NCBI GenBank assembly: GCA_963832305.1
Contig: CAWHTU010000017.1
Location: 62,001-126,000 of the forward strand
Source of the DNA: Roseiarcus sp963832305
GTDB taxonomy: Bacteria > Pseudomonadota > Alphaproteobacteria > Rhizobiales > Beijerinckiaceae
Direction of reading: 5' to 3'
Length of the DNA: 64,000 nucleotides
Below the pieces are notes generated by a model. The model was not told the origin of the DNA, searched no databases, and saw only the letters and a program-made list of their open reading frames with translations. Below, piece by piece: positions 19,801 to 27,697 of this stretch (positions are counted from its first letter, which is position 1; every line of letters starts with the position of its first letter). The position numbers and the translations under genes are program-made.

Positions 19801-22800
19801 CCGGCCCTCCACGCCCACCTCTCGCGCGACCGTCGTGACCTGGTCGGCGAAGGTCGCAAGCGTGTTCGTCATATTGTTGATCGTCTCGGCCAGCGCCGCG
19901 ACCTCGCCCTTGGACTTGACCGCGAGGTCCTGCTTGAGATCGCCTCCCGCGACGGCCGTCACCACCTTCACGATGCCTCGGACCTGCTCGGTGAGGTTAG
20001 CCGCCATCACGTTCACGGTGTCGGTCAAATCCTTCCAGGTTCCAGCGACCCCGGGGACGGCGGCCTGACCGCCCAGTTTGCCTTCCGTCCCGACCTCGCG
20101 AGCGACGCGAGTCACCTCGGAAGCAAAAGCGTTGAGCTGGTCGACCATCGTGTTGATCGTGTTCTTCAGCTCGAGAATTTCCCCTTTCACGTCGACCGTA
20201 ATCTTTCGCGAGAGGTCGCCGCGGGCCACGGCGGTGGTCACCTCGGCGATGTTCCGCACTTGCGTCGTCAGATTGGCCGCCAGAAGATTGACGTTGTCGG
20301 TGAGGTCCTTCCAGGTGCCGCCGACGCCCGGCACGAGCGCCTGTCCGCCGAGCTTCCCCTCGGTTCCGACCTCGCGCGCCACGCGCGTGACTTCAGCGGC
20401 GAAGGAGCGCAGCTGCTCCACCATCGTGTTCAGAGTTTCCTTGAGCAGCAGGATTTCGCCGCGAACATCGACCGTGATTTTTTTTGAGAGGTCGCCGTTG
20501 GCGATGGCGGTCGCAACCTCCGCTATGTTTCGCACTTGTCCGGTGAGATTCGACGCCATGAAGTTGACGTTGTCGGTGAGGTCTTTCCAGGTTCCGGCAA
20601 CGCCTGGCACCGCCGCTTGCCCGCCAAGTTTGCCCTCCGTTCCGACTTCCCGCGCGACGCGGGTCACTTCGGAGGCGAAGGAGTTGAGCTGGTCGACCAT
20701 CGTATTGATCGTGTTCTTGAGTTCCAGAATCTCTCCTTTCACGTCGACGGTGATCTTGCGTGACAAATCCCCGCGCGCGACCGCCGTCGTCACTTCGGCG
20801 ATATTTCGAACCTGAGCCGTCAGGTTGCCCGCCATCGAGTTGACGTTGTCGGTCAAGTCCTTCCACGTCCCGGCCACCCCGGGAACCTGCGCCTGGCCAC
20901 CAAGCCGCCCCTCAGTGCCGACCTCTCGGGCGACTCGCGTCACTTCTCCGGCGAAGCGATTGAGCTGGTCGACCATCGTGTTCAGCGTTTCCTTGAGCTG
21001 AAGGATCTCGCCGCGTACGTCGACCGTGATCTTGCGCGACAGGTCGCCGTTGGCGATCGCGGTAGCGACTTCGGCGATATTGCGCACCTGCCCGGTCAGG
21101 TTTCCCGCCATCGAGTTGACACTGTCGGTCAAGTCCTTCCAGGTGCCGGCGACGCCTGGCACCTCAGCTTGGCCGCCAAGACGTCCTTCGGTGCCGACCT
21201 CTCGCGCCACGCGCGTCACTTCGCCCGCGAACGCGTTGAGCTGATCGACCATCGTGTTGATCGTGTCCTTCAACTCGAGGATCTCTCCTCGCACATCCAC
21301 CGTGATCTTGCGCGAAAGGTCGCCGCGCGCGACCGCGGTCGCGACTTGCGCAATGTTGCGCACCTGCCCGGTGAGGTTCGACGCCATCGAGTTGACGCCA
21401 TCGGTCAGGTCCTTCCACGTGCCAGCGACTCCGGGCACCTGCGCCTGACCTCCCAGCCGACCGTCGGTTCCGACCTCGCGCGCGACGCGTGTCACTTCGC
21501 CCGCGAACGCGTTGAGCTGATCGACCATCGTGTTGATGGTTTCTTTGAGCTGCAGAATCTCTCCGCTGACATTGACGGTGATTTTCTTCGAGAGATCCCC
21601 TCCTGCGATGGCCGTCGAGACTTCGGCAATGTTGCGGACCTGGGCTGTCAGATTCGACGCCATCGAGTTGACGCTCTCGGTCAGGTCTTTCCAGGTTCCC
21701 GCCACACCCATGACATTTGCTTGGCCTCCGAGCCGGCCCTCGGTGCCAACCTCGCGCGCAACGCGCGTCACCTCACCGGCAAACCGGTTGAGCTGGTCAA
21801 CCATCGTATTGATGGTTTCCTTGAGCTGCAGAATCTCTCCGCTGACATTGACTGTAATCTTCTTCGAGAGGTCCCCGCCCGCGATGGCGGTCGCGACTTC
21901 GGCGATGTTTCGAACTTGCCCCGTGAGGTTGCCCGCCATCGAGTTGACGCTGTCCGTCAGGTCCTTCCATGTCCCGGCGACGCCGAGCACCTGGGCTTGA
22001 CCGCCAAGACGTCCCTCCGTCCCAACTTCGCGCGCGACCCGCGTCACCTCGGACGCAAATCCGTTCAGCTGGTCCACCATGGTGTTGATGGTGTCCTTCA
22101 GCTCGAGAATCTCGCCCCGCACATCGACGGTGATTTTTCGGGAAAGATCGCCGCGGGCGACCGCGGTCGTGACCTGCGCGATGTTGCGCACCTGGTCGGT
22201 CAGATTGCCGCACATCGCGTTGACGCTATCGGTAAGATCTTTCCAGGTGCCGGCGACGCCCGGCACGAGCGCCTGACCGCCGAGTTTTCCCTCCGTACCG
22301 ACTTCGCGAGCCACACGTGTCACTTCGGATGCGAAGGATCGGAGCTGGTCGACCATCGTGTTGATGGCCTCCTTCAATTGAAGAATTTCGCCCCGTACAT
22401 CGACAGTGATTTTCTTGGAAAGATCCCCGTTCGCGACTGCGATCGTCACCTCGGCGATGTTGCGGACCTGCCCCGTGAGGTTGCTCGCCATGTAGTTGAC
22501 GCTCTCGGTCAGGTCTCTCCATACGCCGGTCACTTCACGCACCTGCGCCTGACCGCCGAGCTTTCCGTCAGTGCCGACTTCGCGAGCGACGCGGGTGACC
22601 TCCGACGTGAAAACGCTGAGCTGCTTGATCATCGCGTTGACGATTTTCGCTGAGCGCAGGAATTCTCCCTTGAGCGGACGCCCTTCCACATCGAGGGGAA
22701 CGGTTTGTTGCAAGTCGCCCTGCGCGACCGCCGTGATCGCGTGCGTAACGGCGGTGGTAGGCCAAAGAAGATCGTCGATCAGGGCATTGACGGAACCTTC

Positions 22801-23127
22801 CATCTCGCCCCATGCCCCGGCGCTAACGCCCAGCCGAAGGCGTTTGCGCGTCCTTCCCTCCCGTCCAACCGTCTCGCCGACCTGCTCAAGTTGCTCCGCC
22901 ATCCTCTCGTTCGCCGAGACGATCTCATTGAACGTGTCAGCGATCTTGCCAGCCAGGCCAACTTCGTCCGTCGGCAGCCGGGCGGAAAAGTCTCCTGCAC
23001 GCACCGCCTGCAAAGCTTGCAATAGACTTCGGAGATATTTTTGGTTGGCGTTGCCTTCCCTGTCGCTTGCTTCAAGTCCCATCCTCTTTGACTTCGGCGC
23101 CGCAATTCTAGCCTGATTTCCGTCCAT
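16831..23127 (-). CDS. Giant soluble hybrid histidine kinase with eleven tandem HAMP repeats
   Basis: 2098 residues from the ATG at 23127, with AGAGG upstream; the frame is open to 23232. No membrane segment is visible, so it is probably cytoplasmic. Order of domains: two divergent HAMP-like units (about residues 35-170), eleven 92-residue HAMP repeats (173-1184), a GAF domain (about 1205-1350), a Gln/Glu-rich coiled coil, HisKA with SHELRTPLNS (His near 1434), HATPase (NLLSNAIKFTEHGG, DTGIGIPPEKQ, GTGLGLAISRELA), then three receivers with Asp in SLDVFLPDM, VLDLKLPDM and LMDIMMPEM. This resembles fungal group III osmosensing kinases, which use 92-residue HAMP repeats. The following receiver-kinase gene is 17 bases downstream, so the two probably form an operon. 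Confidence 0.93.
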   Translation of the reverse strand: MDGNQARIAAPKSKRMGLEASDREGNANQKYLRSLLQALQAVRAGDFSARLPTDEVGLAGKIADTFNEIVSANERMAEQLEQVGETVGREGRTRKRLRLGVSAGAWGEMEGSVNALIDDLLWPTTAVTHAITAVAQGDLQQTVPLDVEGRPLKGEFLRSAKIVNAMIKQLSVFTSEVTRVAREVGTDGKLGGQAQVREVTGVWRDLTESVNYMASNLTGQVRNIAEVTIAVANGDLSKKITVDVRGEILQLKEAINTMVDQLRSFASEVTRVAREVGTEGKLGGQALVPGVAGTWKDLTDSVNAMCGNLTDQVRNIAQVTTAVARGDLSRKITVDVRGEILELKDTINTMVDQLNGFASEVTRVAREVGTEGRLGGQAQVLGVAGTWKDLTDSVNSMAGNLTGQVRNIAEVATAIAGGDLSKKITVNVSGEILQLKETINTMVDQLNRFAGEVTRVAREVGTEGRLGGQANVMGVAGTWKDLTESVNSMASNLTAQVRNIAEVSTAIAGGDLSKKITVNVSGEILQLKETINTMVDQLNAFAGEVTRVAREVGTDGRLGGQAQVPGVAGTWKDLTDGVNSMASNLTGQVRNIAQVATAVARGDLSRKITVDVRGEILELKDTINTMVDQLNAFAGEVTRVAREVGTEGRLGGQAEVPGVAGTWKDLTDSVNSMAGNLTGQVRNIAEVATAIANGDLSRKITVDVRGEILQLKETLNTMVDQLNRFAGEVTRVAREVGTEGRLGGQAQVPGVAGTWKDLTDNVNSMAGNLTAQVRNIAEVTTAVARGDLSRKITVDVKGEILELKNTINTMVDQLNSFASEVTRVAREVGTEGKLGGQAAVPGVAGTWKDLTDNVNFMASNLTGQVRNIAEVATAIANGDLSKKITVDVRGEILLLKETLNTMVEQLRSFAAEVTRVAREVGTEGKLGGQALVPGVGGTWKDLTDNVNLLAANLTTQVRNIAEVTTAVARGDLSRKITVDVKGEILELKNTINTMVDQLNAFASEVTRVAREVGTEGKLGGQAAVPGVAGTWKDLTDTVNVMAANLTEQVRGIVKVVTAVAGGDLKQDLAVKSKGEVAALAETINNMTNTLATFADQVTTVAREVGVEGRLGGQANVPGAAGTWKDLTGNVNLLAANLTTQVRAIAEVATAVTKGDLTRSIQVNARGEVAELKDNINTMIDNLRLTTERNTEQDWLKTNLAKFTNMLQGQRDLTTVGRMLLSELAPQVAAQNGVIYLVDAEGPPLLKLLASYADAGAEGHPDILQLGEGVIGQCAIDARATLISDVPSNVVPIRTGIFKIKPSNLIVLPVLFEGQVKAVIELASVSPFTELQKTFLDQLTAGIGIVLNSIEATMQTEGLLKQSQQLATELQTQQKELQLTNEQLEQKAQQLAEQNAEVERKNDEIEQARRALEEKATELALTSKYKSEFLANMSHELRTPLNSILILGQQLADNPDGNLSGRQVEFARTIHGAGSDLLNLISDILDLSKIESGTVSVDAEDINLSLLEESVTRPFRHEAERRGLSFDVSIAPELRSITTNSKRLQQVLKNLLSNAIKFTEHGGVRMRVESVTSGWAPTHPVLATAGTVIAFEVTDTGIGIPPEKQRIIFEAFQQADASTNRRYGGTGLGLAISRELANLLGGEIHLRSKAGEGSTFTLYLPMTYVGPARVIAKASSGARPEARSDAGSMHRPEETLPQPTDDRAHLAPDDAVLLIVEDDPHYSRILVDLARDVGLKVLVASRGADALALAREYSPLAISLDVFLPDMLGWAVLSQLKQDPRTRHIPVQIVTLDEDRQHGLAGGAFSYVSKPTTMDKLKASISRITEYARDPRKRLLVVEDNPAELLGITELLGYRDIEVVTAENGHSALAMLREQPADCVVLDLKLPDMSGFELLEHIRQDAALTHVPVVVFTGRELSPEEDAQLHSIARSVIVKGVESPDRLLDETALFLHRVVSDLPPDKQRMLERLRNSDENLHGRKALLVDDDARNIFALSSVLERRGMEVLTATTGREAIAILKADRGISIVLMDIMMPEMDGYETMQAIRSDPSMQRLPIIALTAKAMKGDRERCLEVGASDYLAKPVNTEQLLSALRIWLHR
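19576..22611 (-). repeat. Tandem array of eleven 276-bp units encoding HAMP repeats
   Basis: Eleven in-register units, each 92 codons, start with F-A/T-x-E-V-T-R-V-A-R-E-V-G and contain LGGQA, GTWKDLT (GVWRDLT in the first unit), QVRNIAEV, GDLS and NTMVDQL. Units 1-9 are close copies. Units 10 and 11 diverge most (VRGIVKVVTAVAGGDLKQ and QVTTVAREVGVEG). The array is protein-coding, not a CRISPR or satellite. High DNA similarity between units makes copy number prone to change by recombination or to mis-assembly. Confidence 0.9.
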
Positions 23128-23765
23128 CACCGGAACCTCTTTCGCAGCCGTCAAACGCGGGAAACCATAGGGATCGCTCAGTTCGTCAGGTCCTGGCGCG
23201 ACCGTTCGACCTTTCGCTCGGGGAGAGGGCATGACAAATCAAGCACATGCGGGAAATGCGCCTTCGAAGGTGCAGACACGGGGGCTGATCTCGTCTTGCC
23301 CAATCGCGCAAACGCGCTCGGGGAAGAAAGGTTCCTCGCGCCGGCAAGAAAATCTTCAGCAATTCGGACGCGGAGGCCATCGTCGCGGATTGTGGCGAGA
23401 AAAAGAAAAAGCGATGGTTGGTTCCGATAATCAGAATATCGTGCTATTCTGCCGACTGGTCGTAGGACTGCGGGCATCGCGTCGTGTGCCGACGCGGGGA
23501 CGGAGGCGGCCCGCGCCGTTTCAGATGGATGCCCTGTCGGCTGGCCGGTGGAGATCGAGAGGATTGCTGGCTGTCCGATCAGTGCCATAAGATATTGAAA
23601 AGACGATGGATTCATCTCTCTTGTCGGTTTTGGTTTCCTTCCGCGCGGCTTTGATTTCCTTCCGGCATGGGCTTTGATTTTCTTCCGGGCGGGCTTTGAT
23701 TTCCTTCCGTCGATTTTGAATTCCTTCCGTGGCCGGCGGTCCGCGAGCGGCGGTTCCGCGCCTCG
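23128..23765. other. Intergenic region upstream of the giant kinase
   Basis: About 640 bases without a supported gene. Open frames on both strands overlap but lack family resemblance. It should contain the kinase promoter, though no clear -35/-10 pair was identified. Its left third is AT-richer (GAAAAAGAAAAAGCG near 23400), and it holds five short direct repeats described separately. Confidence 0.5.
23628..23729. repeat. Five short direct repeats, consensus about CTTTGATTTCCTTCCG
   Basis: Copies begin at 23628, 23649, 23672, 23694 and 23714, 20-23 bases apart, and differ by one to three bases. The spacing is close to two helical turns. They lie 37 bases after the stop of the upstream glycosyltransferase and about 500 bases upstream of the kinase start. 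Regulator-binding sites are one possibility. Confidence 0.65.
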
Positions 23766-24875
23766 CTACCGGGCGCCGGGCGGCCCCGGCTCCAGCGTTG
23801 AAGTCGTCGCGGATTCGGGGAGAACCAAATTGACGAGCTCGGCCCAGCGCCTGTCCCAAGTGTTGGATTCGCGCGGCCAATTCTCCCCACGGCGGCACGT
23901 TCCCAAAGCTCTCAAGACGGCCGCCCAGTCGCCGCCTGTCGTCATCAGATGAAGGTAGCGTTCAAGTCGGCGCGCTGCCGGGATCGGAGATGCAATGACC
24001 TCAAGGCCGGCATTCAGGTAATGGTGCAGTTTGTCCGGATTCACATGCTCAGTCATAGGATGACCGACGCGATAGGGCATAAGTCCGACACGAAACTGCG
24101 CCAGAATGGTCGGCAGATCATCGTTGTCGTACGGCCCATGGAATGAAACATTCCGGCGCCGGCTGATCAGGGCATCGAGCTGAGGCTGCGTCTCGGCAGG
24201 GCCGACGGTGTGGATCGATCCGAAAATATCGATGGTCACATCGTTGGCCGCGAGCGCGTCCAGCCACTCGAAATCGACGCGGCGATCGATCGATCCGATG
24301 TAAACCATTTTCCTGGCGTCGACTGACGCGACCGTCGGAAGACGTTCGACATGCGAAGCATTGTCTAGGTGGTAGGCGGTCGGGTAGCGGCTTCGCAGTT
24401 CCGGGTCCAATATGATCGAATGTTCGCAGCGGCAACGCCATACCGCATCCGCGGTCAGGCGGCGAACGCGGTCCGACCCCTCGGCGCTATAGAGGAAATC
24501 GTCATAGACGTCGTACAGCCAATGAACATCGGATAGATTCCGGTGCAAATCCGCCGCGAGCATGGCCGCTCGTTCATCCAGTCTCGTGCCGCCAAGTCCG
24601 GTGAGCCCCACGATCGGCCCCGGCTGCAGGTGGTCAGTGACTATCTGCCGCAGCCCGACCGAATTGCGCCTGGTCGAATATTCGACGCGTTCGGCGCCCG
24701 CCCACGAAAGCACGAACTTGTCTTCGCACAATATGTGCAACGCCTTTCCGCCGGACTGCTCCACCGCGCCCATCAGATATTTGCGGAAGTCGCGGCGATA
24801 CTTGGTGATCGTCAAAGTCAGCAGATTGACGGGCAAACCACCAGCTCCCTTGGCGCACGGCAGAGCTTGCCGCAT
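23766..24875 (-). CDS. Glycosyltransferase, GT-B fold (group 1 type)
   Basis: 369 residues, soluble. The C-terminal donor-binding half shows VYIGSIDRRVDFEWL, DIFGSIHTVG, RRNVSFHGPYDNDDLP, LMPYRVGHPMTEHVNPDKL and YLNAGLEVIASP. The Asn-Pro-Asp-Lys segment followed by a Tyr-Leu-Asn-Ala-Gly stretch is typical of TuaH-like and related glycosyltransferases that bind nucleotide sugar. The N-terminal half has a LYDVYDDFLYSAEGS block. It follows the 903-residue glycan protein with a 22-base gap, so the two are probably co-transcribed. The sugar is not predictable. Confidence 0.8.
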   Translation of the reverse strand: MRQALPCAKGAGGLPVNLLTLTITKYRRDFRKYLMGAVEQSGGKALHILCEDKFVLSWAGAERVEYSTRRNSVGLRQIVTDHLQPGPIVGLTGLGGTRLDERAAMLAADLHRNLSDVHWLYDVYDDFLYSAEGSDRVRRLTADAVWRCRCEHSIILDPELRSRYPTAYHLDNASHVERLPTVASVDARKMVYIGSIDRRVDFEWLDALAANDVTIDIFGSIHTVGPAETQPQLDALISRRRNVSFHGPYDNDDLPTILAQFRVGLMPYRVGHPMTEHVNPDKLHHYLNAGLEVIASPIPAARRLERYLHLMTTGGDWAAVLRALGTCRRGENWPRESNTWDRRWAELVNLVLPESATTSTLEPGPPGAR

Positions 24876-24897
24876 AGTCCCGTCAAGCCCGGAGGCG

Positions 24898-27609
24898 CTA
24901 GCTGCTCAGAAGGCGATAGCGGAATCGCCTCACGCCCATGACCATGCTTCCGAGAAGTCGGTCCGTCTCTCCGTAGAAGATTGCATCGTCCAGGTGGAAC
25001 TCGACCAGAGACACGCCACGAAACCTTGCCGATTCGGTCGGGGCTTGAACGGTTAAGATGATATCATTATTCGATACGCGGAAATTCTCGAGGGGCCCAT
25101 CGTCGACGCGAATTCCAATCGTCTTGGGGTTTGACGCGCTGGCTTTAGGAATCGCCAGGTGAAGTTGCAGGTCCAGGCGACGGCCCAGGGAGGCCGGCTC
25201 CGCCGAATATGGCAACATCAGAACGCACTTGCTTTCGCGGCTCCAGATCACCCATTCCAATGGGCTACGCCATCCACTCAGGAAGAAATTGCTCGAATAA
25301 CCATCGGCAAAGCTATCCGACACCCATATCCATCCGTGTTCGCCGAACCCGCGCTGAACTGCGCCTTCGATAATGACGTGCTCTTCGTTGATGACTCTTT
25401 GCCGTTCGGCGACCCGGTCGCGGACTAGGCCGATTTCTCGCATGTTCTCTTCCTCGATGAGCGCAAGCCTCGGATCAATGAAATGGCTTTGCCCTTGGGT
25501 CATTTTGCGGTCGCGCAAACGGGGCGGACCGCCCTCCTTTTCCGGTCCAGTTTTGCGCAGAGAGCAGAAGCGCACCGGAGCGGGCGGCGTCTCGTTTTCG
25601 TCAAAGCCGATTCGAGCCGCCGAAAGCAGCGGGCGCAGGTCAAAATTTCCCGATTCGCCCGCGCCGGCAAAAACGAGTTCGCCGCCAGGTCTGAGAATGC
25701 GAAGGATTTCGCGAAGCGCGAATGGGGCGATGTCCGACTCCAATTCGCGCGAAACCCAGACGACAGCATCGACCGAAGAGGACGCCCTCGGCAGGTTGAT
25801 CGGGGAGCCATATTCAAACCGTCCGACAACACGGCCATCGGGCGCCAAGCAAAGCGGCTTCTCAGCGCATATGATCGCCTCGCTTCCATCAGGCAGCCAA
25901 TCCGGCAGCTCCGAGCCGATGTCGGGGCGCGGATCGTCGAAGATGAGCAGCGGTCGGTTCCCGGCCTCGCCGCCCAGTAGGGTCAGGGCAGCTGCGACCG
26001 TGTCTCCGAAGTCGGCCGGCGCTGGTCGCGTTTCAGCCGCGATCAGCTTCGCTGAGAGAGCGTGCCTTTCCGCGATGATCCTTTTTGCCGCGTCCGCTAC
26101 TTTTGCGGGCGAGTGTTCGCTCATACAATCCGGCCCGGGCGTATGCCGTGGACATTCGATGAGCCAGGTTTTTGTGGTGAACCAGCAAGCTTTGCAGCCG
26201 GACGGCTCCAAATTGATGTTCTGAGGATAGCCAAAAAACTCGGCCGGTGTGGGGCCGAACAGAACCACGCATCGGCCGTGAACGGCGTGGGCCAAATGAA
26301 CGAGGCCGCCTTCTGTATCGATGTGGCATAACCCATGCTTTATCAGAAGCGCTGTCTCGTCGAGCGTGGTCTGTCCATTGAGGCAATAGGTGACGCCTTC
26401 TATCCTTTCTTCTTCGACGATGCCGAGTTGAATAACATCGATTCCTTCACTTCGAAGGAGCGAGACAATTTCAGCCCATTGCGTCATCGAAAGATTCTTG
26501 GTCGAGCTGTAGTCTGTTTTCCTCGTCCTGGCCGGGAGGAACTTCATGTCGAAACCGTGGTGGACGGTTACGTACGGCTTCGCCAGGAACCTGGCCATGA
26601 CTTGAATCGATTGCTTGCTCAGGAAAAACGGTATCTCGCCGAGATTGCGGCGAGGCAAACCAGAGGTTGCGACACTTATATCCATCGCTGACAACCCAAG
26701 GCGCGCCGCGTGGCGAGAAAAAGCGAAATTAAGATAAGGCCAGCCGAGCGATACGCAATAATCGTCCAACATCTGTCTCAATTCGGAGGAATTAACCTCT
26801 ATAGAGTCAATACCCTCATTAGATATTCTCGAGCCGAATGGGACGACGTACTGGACGTTATATTTCCATGTGACGATCAAATCAAAGATTGGTATATTGC
26901 GAAGGCGATCCACAAAACTGAATACATGTTCGGTTACCGGAACGATTGTTTCCACAACGTATGGATTCTTGGCGACAACTTCTCCTACGTTAGCTTGGGC
27001 CGCGACAACGGTCACATCGCAGCAAAAATGATCCGAGACGCGCCCAACAAGGTGAGTGGACTCCAAGAGGTCGCCGGTCCCTCCGCTCACGACCAAGGCG
27101 ACCTGAATCCGATCCTTTCGAAAGCGCAACGGCTTGCGCGTTGATGGATCGTTCTCGGCAAACCAGCGCGTCCAAGCGTAGAGTTCCCGGACCCTCGGCA
27201 AACTCCAGCCGGTCCCATCCGTGGTTTCTGTGGAGGTCTCCTTCGGAGGCGCCAGGAGGCGTTTGACGCTCCGGCGAATGTAACGCTCGGCGGTTCTCGG
27301 TAAGTTCTTCAGGCCCCCAACCCGAGCCTGTTGCTCGCGGGCTTGCTCCTCGAGTCGATCCAGATGGTTGCGAAGACCAGCGTATGTTCCGTCGCGTACG
27401 CCAATAAGGCGGTCCTGCCTGTTTTTGAGTTCAGCATCTGCTTCAGCAAGCACCTCTTTTATTCTTCTACTCTCCATTCCCAGCAATTGGCGGCGGATGA
27501 GAAACTCATTCAACCCGCCCTCGGTTGCAAAGCCGGGATGATTCCCTGGTCTGTCATTTCTTTGGGCGAAGCCGGAGGAAACCGCGCCGGGTTTGAGTTC
27601 CCCGTTCAT
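24898..27609 (-). CDS. Multidomain glycan-assembly protein: coiled coil, GT9-like, methyltransferase-like, beta domain
   Basis: 903 residues from the ATG at 27609; the frame is open to 27882 but the extension looks non-coding. An N-terminal charged coiled coil (about 35-105) precedes a heptosyltransferase-like region (VALVVSGGTGDLLEST, GLCHIDTEGGLVHLAHAVHG, VVLFGPTPAEFFGYPQN). A further region resembles the end of a SAM methyltransferase (EILRILRPGGELVFAG). A C-terminal beta-rich part (GWIWVSDSF, IGIRVDDGPLENFRV) may bind carbohydrate. The end at 24898 is 22 bases before the next glycosyltransferase. Base composition dips below 50 percent GC in places (26690-26950), suggesting acquisition. 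The specific reaction is not predictable. Confidence 0.65.
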   Translation of the reverse strand: MNGELKPGAVSSGFAQRNDRPGNHPGFATEGGLNEFLIRRQLLGMESRRIKEVLAEADAELKNRQDRLIGVRDGTYAGLRNHLDRLEEQAREQQARVGGLKNLPRTAERYIRRSVKRLLAPPKETSTETTDGTGWSLPRVRELYAWTRWFAENDPSTRKPLRFRKDRIQVALVVSGGTGDLLESTHLVGRVSDHFCCDVTVVAAQANVGEVVAKNPYVVETIVPVTEHVFSFVDRLRNIPIFDLIVTWKYNVQYVVPFGSRISNEGIDSIEVNSSELRQMLDDYCVSLGWPYLNFAFSRHAARLGLSAMDISVATSGLPRRNLGEIPFFLSKQSIQVMARFLAKPYVTVHHGFDMKFLPARTRKTDYSSTKNLSMTQWAEIVSLLRSEGIDVIQLGIVEEERIEGVTYCLNGQTTLDETALLIKHGLCHIDTEGGLVHLAHAVHGRCVVLFGPTPAEFFGYPQNINLEPSGCKACWFTTKTWLIECPRHTPGPDCMSEHSPAKVADAAKRIIAERHALSAKLIAAETRPAPADFGDTVAAALTLLGGEAGNRPLLIFDDPRPDIGSELPDWLPDGSEAIICAEKPLCLAPDGRVVGRFEYGSPINLPRASSSVDAVVWVSRELESDIAPFALREILRILRPGGELVFAGAGESGNFDLRPLLSAARIGFDENETPPAPVRFCSLRKTGPEKEGGPPRLRDRKMTQGQSHFIDPRLALIEEENMREIGLVRDRVAERQRVINEEHVIIEGAVQRGFGEHGWIWVSDSFADGYSSNFFLSGWRSPLEWVIWSRESKCVLMLPYSAEPASLGRRLDLQLHLAIPKASASNPKTIGIRVDDGPLENFRVSNNDIILTVQAPTESARFRGVSLVEFHLDDAIFYGETDRLLGSMVMGVRRFRYRLLSS

Positions 27610-27697
27610 GGTGGTGCGCCGCTCGGCCGCGGCCCGAACTCGAATCTGTCCCAGTCCAAGCGAGCATCTGTGCTGACGGAGAGCGAAACCTGAAGCC

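Noticed and set aside
19576..22611. Possible CRISPR or satellite array
   Set aside because: The 276-bp period equals 92 codons in frame and has no spacers; it encodes HAMP domains.
21169..22653. Long plus-strand open frame (494 codons) opposite the HAMP repeats
   Set aside because: It is the antisense shadow of the repeat array; its text is repetitive only because the repeats are, with no family resemblance and no ribosome-binding site.
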